A stretch of 23,450 nt of DNA, taken from Deltaproteobacteria bacterium. GTDB lineage: Bacteria; Desulfobacterota_B; Binatia; Bin18. A program made the translations under genes and the position numbers. The stretch spans positions 1-23,450 of the forward strand of contig JAAXHF010000541.1 in assembly GCA_012271025.1 (NCBI GenBank). Reading direction: 5' to 3'. This document shows positions 6,184-11,848 of this stretch, piece by piece. Each line of letters opens with the position of its first letter. Position 1 is the stretch's first letter. A model generated the notes under the pieces. The model did not search any database. It saw nothing but the letters and a program-made list of their open reading frames with translations, and was not told where the DNA came from.

Positions 6184-6980
6184 ATGCACCACCCTTCCAG
6201 GCTCTTCCTCTGCGCTTCGGTCCTCACCCTGCTGCTGACTGCGTCACCGGCGGCGGCTCTTATCGACTGGAGCACGACCGAACTGCACTTCCAGTATGGT
6301 CATATCGAGAATCCGTTTTCGGACCTCAACGATGACACTTTTATCCTGACCCTCCAGAATGCCCTGGGCTGGAAATATGGCGACAGCTTCTTTTTTGCCG
6401 ATTTCATCGAAGACGTGGAGGGTGACGACTTCAACGACACCGATCTGTACTTCGAGTGGTATCCCAGCTTCAGCCTCGGCAAGCTGACCGGCAAGCGGCT
6501 CGGCATCGGACCGATCAAGGACTTCTCCCTGCTCTTCGGCCTCAACGTCAGCGTCGACGCCAAGGTCATCAAATATCTGCCCGGCCTGCGCGCAGCCTGG
6601 GATATCCCGGGGTTCGCCTTTCTGAATACCGAGCTGACCGCCTATATCGACGACAGTCGCGGTGTCTCACGCGGTGGGGCGCCCAAAGAGAGCGACAGCT
6701 TCCTGTTCGACATCAACTGGGCCTATCCCTTCAGTATCGGCAATCTGTCCTTCTCAATCGAGGCCACGCCGAGTACGTGCACTGCCGTACCAACGAGTTC
6801 GGCAATCATGTCAAAAGCTGGATTCTGGCCCAGCCACAGTTTCGCCTGGACCTGGGCAAAGTCTTGACCGGGGCGGCCGACCGGCTGTTTATCGGGCTGG
6901 AGTACCAGTACTGGCGCAACAAGCTCGGCACGGAAAACGACGAAAGCGTGCCGCAGTTCCTGCTGGTCTGGCGGTTCTGA
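6184..6980 (+). pseudogene. Tsx/OmpK-like outer-membrane channel, frameshifted
   Basis: An outer-membrane beta-barrel of the nucleoside-channel Tsx/OmpK family. It has an N-terminal signal peptide (hydrophobic LFLCASVLTLLLTASPAAA), then DWSTTELHFQYGHIENPF, ALGWKYGDSFFFADF, KRLGIGPIKDFSLLFG, and a C-terminal aromatic residue (LVWRF) as expected for barrel assembly. The frame is interrupted once. SFSIE, encoded up to 6762, should continue as GHAEYVH, which is read from 6762 in the next frame, so one G appears to be missing from the GAGGCC at 6760-6765. Restoring it gives about 265 residues, a normal length. This may be a real mutation or a sequencing/assembly error. It ends only 7 bases from the convergent beta-propeller gene. 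The transported solute is unknown. Confidence 0.82.
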
Positions 6981-6987
6981 ACACGCG

Positions 6988-7974
6988 CTAGGGCGTCACC
7001 GCCACCCCCCACGGAATACTGCCGACCGCAATCGTCTTGATCAGGGTATCGGTCGTGGTGTCAATCACGGCCAGGCCGTCAGACCGGCCCATGGTGGCGT
7101 ATAGTTTTTTGCCGTCCGGGGTCAGTGCCGACCACCAGCAGCGCGTTCCGCCCAAGGGAATAGTCTTGGTTACCTGGTTGGTGGTGGGATCAATCACCCG
7201 TACATCGTTGGCCCGGCCGTGCACGACGTAGACTTTTGAGCCATCCGGCAGCACCGAAATGCCGACCGGCCGCTCGCCCATGCCAATCGTCTCGGTCACG
7301 GCCAGTTTCTCGACATCAATGACCGACACGGTATGGCTGCGCTCGCTGCTCACATAGGCGGTCTTCCCATCGGGCAGGAACGCCACCCCGCGCGGGTTTT
7401 CGCCGACCTTGATCGAAGCCACGACCTCGTAGGTCTGGGTATCGACGACGGTTACGTCATGCGACGTCTCGTTCGGCACAAAGGCCAGCCGGCCGTCGGG
7501 CGAGATCACGACCGTTTCCGGCTCGATGCCGGCCTGAACGGTGGCAATCACCTCCTTGGTCGCCAGCTCAACGATCCGCATCACGCCCTCGTTCTCGTTG
7601 ACCACAAACAGCCGGGTTTCGTCATTGCTGAGATCAATGCCCTCGGGATCGATGCCGACCGGGAAGGTCTCGACAACGGTGTTGGTTTCGGCGTCAATGA
7701 CCGAGATGTCGTTGGAGTTGCCGTTGGCGGCGTACACTCGCTTGCCGTCGGCCGATATGACCAGCCCGCGCGGCCGGTCGCCAACCGCGACCTTGGCCAC
7801 GACTTCGTCGGTCTGGGTGTCGATGACCCACACGTCATTCGACTTTTCGTGGCTGACGTAGGCAAAGGGCTGGGCGAAGGCCGAAGAAGGCAAGGCAAAA
7901 GTCAAAAGGCAAAGGGCAAAGGGCAAAAGTGAAAAAAGTGTCTCGATATACGTCGTCAGTCGTGTCATGGTCAT
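6988..7974 (-). CDS. YVTN-repeat beta-propeller, PQQ-dependent catabolism-associated type
   Basis: A 328-residue periplasmic protein with a signal peptide (LFSLLPFALCLLTFALPSSAFA, cleavage before QPFAYV). Seven-bladed-propeller repeats follow, each about 42 residues, of the form VIDTQTDEVVAKVAVG..PRG...SPDG...YV. It belongs to the YVTN propellers found beside PQQ dehydrogenases. Their role is not established and may be scaffolding or assembly. ATG 7974 is chosen because AAGGGA sits about 7 bases upstream. An ATG at 7992, overlapping the cytochrome gene stop by eight bases, would add six residues. It is the last gene of the four-gene minus-strand PQQ operon and ends against the convergent porin gene. 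A relic of a second copy lies at 5464-5523. Confidence 0.92.
   Translation of the reverse strand: MTMTRLTTYIETLFSLLPFALCLLTFALPSSAFAQPFAYVSHEKSNDVWVIDTQTDEVVAKVAVGDRPRGLVISADGKRVYAANGNSNDISVIDAETNTVVETFPVGIDPEGIDLSNDETRLFVVNENEGVMRIVELATKEVIATVQAGIEPETVVISPDGRLAFVPNETSHDVTVVDTQTYEVVASIKVGENPRGVAFLPDGKTAYVSSERSHTVSVIDVEKLAVTETIGMGERPVGISVLPDGSKVYVVHGRANDVRVIDPTTNQVTKTIPLGGTRCWWSALTPDGKKLYATMGRSDGLAVIDTTTDTLIKTIAVGSIPWGVAVTP
7889..7940 (-). repeat. Low-complexity 6-8 bp repeat forming the propeller signal-peptide codons
   Basis: On the plus strand this is a run of GGCAAAA/GGGCAAA-type units. On the minus strand it reads repeated TTTGCC and CTTTTG, encoding the Leu/Phe/Ala core of the signal peptide of the propeller gene. 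It is unlike the GC-balanced codon use of the rest of the gene. Confidence 0.7.
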
Positions 7975-7984
7975 ACCTGTTCCC

Positions 7985-8392
7985 TTATTCATGCGCCGCC
8001 AGAGCAGGCCCGGTGGCGGCTTTGCCCTCCTGACATCGGGAGGCGGATTTCACATAGGCCAGGATTTGCCACAGCATCTCGTCGGGCAGCTGGCCCTTCC
8101 ACGGCGCCATTTCGGTATTGGGAACGCCGTCGAGGAGGACCTGGAACATCTCTTTGTCGCTGTTGCCGTACTTCGACTCGCAGTCAAACAGGCTCGGCGC
8201 CTTGGCCTCGCGCTCGATGCCCGGCATGACGTGGCAGTAGCCGGTACACACCGCCTGAAACAGGGCCTCACCCTCGGCAATGGCGGCCGCATCGCCGGCA
8301 AAAGGGTTGGTGTCCTGGCCACGGGCCGGGCCGGCCGTTCCAGCCAACAGACTCAAGACACAAAGGACCAAACCGATTCTCAAACGACTCAT
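7985..8392 (-). CDS. Small periplasmic cytochrome c with CxxxCH heme motif, PQQ dehydrogenase partner
   Basis: A 135-residue class I-type cytochrome with a signal peptide (cleavage near GPARG-QDTN). It probably accepts electrons from the PQQ dehydrogenase, the XoxG/MxaG role, based on its operon position. The heme site is Cys49-Thr-Gly-Tyr-Cys53-His54, i.e. three residues between the cysteines instead of the usual two. No other CxxCH is present. Met95 in NTEMAPWKG is the likely axial ligand. Cys71 and Cys120 could form a disulfide. The bases covering the heme motif read without ambiguity, and the frame is intact on both sides. It lies 15 bases after the binding-protein gene and overlaps the next gene slightly. 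An A-rich GGGAG sequence about 11 bases upstream of the ATG is the ribosome-binding site. Confidence 0.9.
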   Translation of the reverse strand: MSRLRIGLVLCVLSLLAGTAGPARGQDTNPFAGDAAAIAEGEALFQAVCTGYCHVMPGIEREAKAPSLFDCESKYGNSDKEMFQVLLDGVPNTEMAPWKGQLPDEMLWQILAYVKSASRCQEGKAATGPALAAHE

Positions 8393-8407
8393 ATCCGTGC
8401 GTACTCC

Positions 8408-9286
8408 CTAGGGTTGTCTGTTGCTCAGCGACTGAAACATCAACTGCTGCATTTCGGCAAAGCTGTAGGTGGTGGCAAAAGGGCGGTGGGCCGGGATACC
8501 GTACTTGTCGAGCAGGCGGGTGAGGGTGCCAGATTCGGTCAGGCTGCCGAGCGCAGTGTCGATGGCGCGGCGCAGCGCGGCGTCGTTCCTGCGGGTGGCG
8601 ACCGATTCGTTCCAGCGCACCACACTAGGCGGCTCAAGCCCATCGACGATCCGTAAGGACAGCTCAGGATGGGCGCGCAGATGCCAGCCCGCCTTCGGGC
8701 CCCACAGCAGGGCGGCGGCCGCCCTGCCGCTGCCCACCGCGTCGAGCGCCTCTTCGAGGGAAAAGACGGTGAAGGTCTGGATTTTCCGGGCGCTCAGCAT
8801 GAAATTGGCAATCGTTTGGGCGCGCACCGCAACCGCTCCGTCGCCGACCTCGTCCAGGCTGCGGAGGCTCTTGTCGGTCGGCCCGACCAGCTCAAAGCCC
8901 GCCCCGTAGTACGGCTCCCCAACCACCAGCGTCGGCGCTTCGTCGAGCGCGTCCTGACCCGGCACGCTGAAAATCGCATCGCAGCGGCCGCGCGCCAGTC
9001 CAAAGACAGGCAGGTCGGTCTCCTCAATCTCGGTGATCCGGGTGTCGTGCTCAATCCAGACCGGCTGAAACCCACGCCCCATTGCCTCGGCAACCGCCCG
9101 GGCCGTTTCCAGGTCAAAACCGCTCTCGTCGGCCTGCCACGAGTAGGGCGGGTTGTTGGCCAGCAAACACGTTCGGAACACCCCGGCATCCTGGCTCCAG
9201 GCTGTGCCAACGCTCAGCAGGATAACCCAGCCGGCACCGACAAGTCTGGCCATCAACGCTCGCCCGCCTCCAGCCCGGTCGGTCAT
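8408..9286 (-). CDS. MoxJ/XoxJ-like periplasmic binding protein associated with quinoprotein dehydrogenase
   Basis: A 292-residue protein of the extracellular solute-binding family 3 fold, with an N-terminal export signal (RLVGAGWVILLSVGTAWSQ). It lacks any companion transporter permease or ATPase genes. A family-3 protein encoded directly after a PQQ dehydrogenase and before a cytochrome is the standard MxaJ/XoxJ arrangement. Such proteins are thought to help load or activate the dehydrogenase rather than feed a transporter. Recognisable elements are LANNPPYSWQADESGFDLET at the N-terminus, GRCDAIFSV, and RIVDGLEPPSVVRWNESVA near the C-terminus. Its ATG overlaps the dehydrogenase stop by four bases with GAAGG 6 bases upstream, indicating coupled translation. 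Ligand binding is not predicted here. Confidence 0.85.
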   Translation of the reverse strand: MTDRAGGGRALMARLVGAGWVILLSVGTAWSQDAGVFRTCLLANNPPYSWQADESGFDLETARAVAEAMGRGFQPVWIEHDTRITEIEETDLPVFGLARGRCDAIFSVPGQDALDEAPTLVVGEPYYGAGFELVGPTDKSLRSLDEVGDGAVAVRAQTIANFMLSARKIQTFTVFSLEEALDAVGSGRAAAALLWGPKAGWHLRAHPELSLRIVDGLEPPSVVRWNESVATRRNDAALRRAIDTALGSLTESGTLTRLLDKYGIPAHRPFATTYSFAEMQQLMFQSLSNRQP

Positions 9287-11085
9287 TCTTCACCTTCGGG
9301 CAGGGCAAACACAAACAGGGTGCTGCCTTTGGACGCCAGCGGGTTCTCGCCGACCAAAGACACGGCCAAGCCCCCGCCGCCGCTCGGAATCGCCACGTAC
9401 TGACGCCCGTTGACCTTATAGGTGGCCGGCTGACCACGCACCGTAGAGCCGGTCTGAAACTTCCACAGCAGCTCCCCGCTCGTGTCGTCGAAGGCCAGCG
9501 CATAGCCCTTCTGGTCGCCGGTGAACACCAGGCCGCCGGCGGTGGCCATGGTGCCACCGACCAGGGGATAGTCGTCTTTGTAACGCCACTTCACCGCCCC
9601 GCTCGACACGTCCACCGCAGACAGATGGCCGTAGGACGACTGATCGTCAGCCTCGGTCTTGCCGGGCCCGCCGCCCCAGAAGGGAATGCCCTGAATAAAG
9701 GTTGCCGCGCCTTTGATCATCTGCCAGCAGCTCTCGACCACCGGCAGATACATATACTTGGTGATCGGGCTGTAGGCGGCGGTCCACGAGCCGTTTTTGC
9801 CGCCGACCGAGCCGGGGCAGATGAATTTCCCGGCCTCCTTGGTCGGTACGTATTCGGGGTTCACAATCGGCCGGCCCTGTTCATCAAGCCCCTTGGCCCA
9901 GTTGAGTTTTTCCACATATTGCGAGCCGTGCAGAAACTCGCCCGAGGTGCGGTCGAGGACGTACAGGTAGCCGTTGCGGTTGGGCTGGGCCAGGGCTTTG
10001 ACCGTCTTGCCGCCCCGCTCCACATCGATCAGAAACAGGTCGGTATTGCCGTCATAGTCCCAGATATCGTGCGGCGTGAACTGGAAGTGCCACTTGATCG
10101 CCCCGGTTTCCGGGTCCAGGGCCAGCACCGAGTCGGTGTACAGATTATCGCCCTCGCGCACGTCGCCGTTCCAGTCCGGGGACGGGTTGCCGGTCGCCCA
10201 GAAAATCACGTCCTGCTCGGGGTCGTAGGAGCCGGTAATCCAGGTCGGCCCACCGCCGATCTTCCACGAGTCGCCGGCCCAGGTCTCAGACCCGGGTTCG
10301 CCCTCGCCTGGGGTGGTATGGCGACGCCACCGGCGCTCTCCGGTCTCCACATCATAGGCGTCCACGTAGCCCCGAATGCCGTACTCGCCGCCGGCAATAC
10401 CGACGATGACCTTGTCCTTGACGATGAGGGGTGCGGCCGTGGCGCTGTAGCCTTTGCGGTAGTCGTCGATCTCAGCCTGCCAGACCAGGCCGCCGGTCTG
10501 GGCCTGGAGGGCGACCAGGCGGGCGTCCAGGGTGGCCATGAAGACCTTATCGCCGCTGATCGCCACGCCCCGGTTGCTCGGGCCGCAGCACACCCGCATA
10601 TCGCCGGGCAGCGGGTGATCGTAGCGCCACAGCATCTCGCCGGTTTCGGCCTGAATCGCATACACGTGGTTAAAGGCGGCGGTCATATACATGATGCCGT
10701 CAGCCACGACCGGCGAAGCCTGGAACTGGGCCGGCACCCCGGTTTGAAACATCCATACCGCCTGGAGCTTGTTCACATTGGTGCGGTTGATGTCGGTCAG
10801 CGGGCTGAAGCGGGTGCTGTCATAGCTGCCGCCGTACATCAGCCAGGCCGAGGGGTCGGCCGTGCCTTTCAGCAGACGCTCGTGGGTGATGGGCTTGAAA
10901 TCGCCGAGCTGGGACGTGCCATTTTGGGACTGCTCGGCCGACGGCAGGGCGGGTGCGGCGGACGGCGGCGGCTCGGCGGTCTCCGCTCTGCCGCCCACGG
11001 CGGTTGCCTCAAGGGGGACACCGAGCACGAGCAGGCTTCCGGCGACCAGGCTTCGTAGCAGCGTCTGTAGCCCTGCGTATTGCAT
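9283..11085 (-). CDS. PQQ-dependent alcohol dehydrogenase, methanol/ethanol family, lanthanide-type active site
   Basis: A 600-residue periplasmic quinoprotein of the eight-bladed propeller family that oxidises an alcohol with bound PQQ. Visible features are a signal segment (LVAGSLLVLGVPLEATA), the vicinal disulfide Cys166-Cys167 (RVCCGPSNRG), metal-ligand Glu234 in GGEYGIRGY, GGGPTWITGSYDPE (277-290), Asn300 in ATGNPSPDWNGD, and HDIWDYDGN with catalytic Asp343. Asp345, two residues later, is the position that is Asp in lanthanide-dependent XoxF/PedH-type enzymes and usually Ala, Ser or Thr in calcium-dependent ones. No small-subunit (mxaI) gene follows, which fits this class. The overall sequence looks nearer to ethanol-type quinoproteins than to canonical XoxF, so the substrate remains open. 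A perfect AGGAGG lies 8 bases before the ATG. It leads a four-gene operon divergent from the act operon. Confidence 0.95.
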   Translation of the reverse strand: MQYAGLQTLLRSLVAGSLLVLGVPLEATAVGGRAETAEPPPSAAPALPSAEQSQNGTSQLGDFKPITHERLLKGTADPSAWLMYGGSYDSTRFSPLTDINRTNVNKLQAVWMFQTGVPAQFQASPVVADGIMYMTAAFNHVYAIQAETGEMLWRYDHPLPGDMRVCCGPSNRGVAISGDKVFMATLDARLVALQAQTGGLVWQAEIDDYRKGYSATAAPLIVKDKVIVGIAGGEYGIRGYVDAYDVETGERRWRRHTTPGEGEPGSETWAGDSWKIGGGPTWITGSYDPEQDVIFWATGNPSPDWNGDVREGDNLYTDSVLALDPETGAIKWHFQFTPHDIWDYDGNTDLFLIDVERGGKTVKALAQPNRNGYLYVLDRTSGEFLHGSQYVEKLNWAKGLDEQGRPIVNPEYVPTKEAGKFICPGSVGGKNGSWTAAYSPITKYMYLPVVESCWQMIKGAATFIQGIPFWGGGPGKTEADDQSSYGHLSAVDVSSGAVKWRYKDDYPLVGGTMATAGGLVFTGDQKGYALAFDDTSGELLWKFQTGSTVRGQPATYKVNGRQYVAIPSGGGGLAVSLVGENPLASKGSTLFVFALPEGEE

Positions 11086-11245
11086 AGGTTTTTCCTCCTG
11101 TGGGCGGAGCAGCCCCGACTGAATGCGGTCGAAAGGTACTGGCTTTTTCGCAGTGGGTCAAGGGGAAATCGCCCCAATCCCAGGCGCGGGCGGCCACCTC
11201 CGCCTTGCGCCTCGGGGTTGTCCTCTGTATATGGGGACAGCCCAC
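11086..11245. promoter_or_regulatory. Divergent intergenic region between the PQQ operon and the act operon
   Basis: 160 bases separate the start of the PQQ dehydrogenase gene (minus) from actA (plus), so promoters for both operons should lie here. It contains the AGGAGG of the dehydrogenase gene at its left edge and a GGGG-AAATCG-CCCC inverted repeat at 11162-11175 that could be a regulatory site. A TTGCGC-17-TATATG pair at 11205-11233 is present but very close to actA. No individual promoter can be assigned with confidence. Confidence 0.5.
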
Positions 11246-11827
11246 ATGCACGCAACACCCACACTCCGCCTCCGCCTGCTCGTCCTCGTCATCGCTGTGC
11301 TCGGTGTGCTGACGGCGCTCTACACCCGGGAGGTCAGCCAGGGCGTGTGGAATGGGGGCAAGGCCGCCTGGTGGGATTTTCACCTCATTGACCTGGGCCT
11401 GACCGGTTGGGGCAGGGCGCCCCGCCAGCCAATCGCCTTCAGTCACGCCCTGCACGCCGGGCAGTACGGGCTCGACTGCCTGTACTGTCACAGCGCGGCC
11501 CGCGTCTCGCCCCAGGCCGGCATTCCGTCGCTCGAGACGTGTATCGGCTGCCACAAAAGCGCCACCGACAAGCCCGAGCTACTCAAGGTCCAGGACTACT
11601 GGCAGCGCCAGGAACCCATCCCCTGGCTGCGGGTGCATACGCTGCCGCTGTTTACCCGCTTCAGCCACAAACGCCATGTCCGGGCCGGCGTGGCCTGTTA
11701 CAGCTGCCACGGGCAGGTCGTCCGGATGGAACGGGTCGAGCAGGTGTCGTCGCTGAAGATGGGCTGGTGTGTGACCTGTCACGAGGCGCAGCAGGCGGAC
11801 AAGGACTGCCTGGTATGCCATTATTGA
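11246..11827 (+). CDS. actA: Alternative complex III subunit ActA, pentaheme cytochrome c
   Basis: A 193-residue membrane-anchored multiheme cytochrome of the quinol-oxidising alternative complex III. An N-terminal membrane segment (LRLLVLVIAVLGVLTAL) is followed by WDFHLIDLGLTGWG and five CxxCH motifs at residues 78-82, 99-103, 151-155, 175-179 and 188-192. The last ends one residue before the stop. Five hemes match ActA of characterised complexes. Extra His residues (FSHALH, FSHKRH) are candidate distal ligands. ATG 11246 gives a proper signal-anchor, with GGGGAC about 8 bases upstream. An ATG at 11231 and an earlier in-frame GTG-type extension give unlikely N-termini. It opens the act operon and is followed 21 bases later by actB. 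Confidence 0.93.
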   Translation: MHATPTLRLRLLVLVIAVLGVLTALYTREVSQGVWNGGKAAWWDFHLIDLGLTGWGRAPRQPIAFSHALHAGQYGLDCLYCHSAARVSPQAGIPSLETCIGCHKSATDKPELLKVQDYWQRQEPIPWLRVHTLPLFTRFSHKRHVRAGVACYSCHGQVVRMERVEQVSSLKMGWCVTCHEAQQADKDCLVCHY

Positions 11828-11848
11828 CCCTCACAACGGACGACGCGC

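Noticed and set aside
9625..11058. 477-residue open frame on the plus strand opposite the PQQ dehydrogenase
   Set aside because: Antisense to a gene with complete catalytic motifs. The translation has no recognisable fold.
11205..11233. TTGCGC-17-TATATG as the actA promoter
   Set aside because: Transcription would start about 5 bases before the actA ATG and would not include its ribosome-binding site, so it is probably chance.
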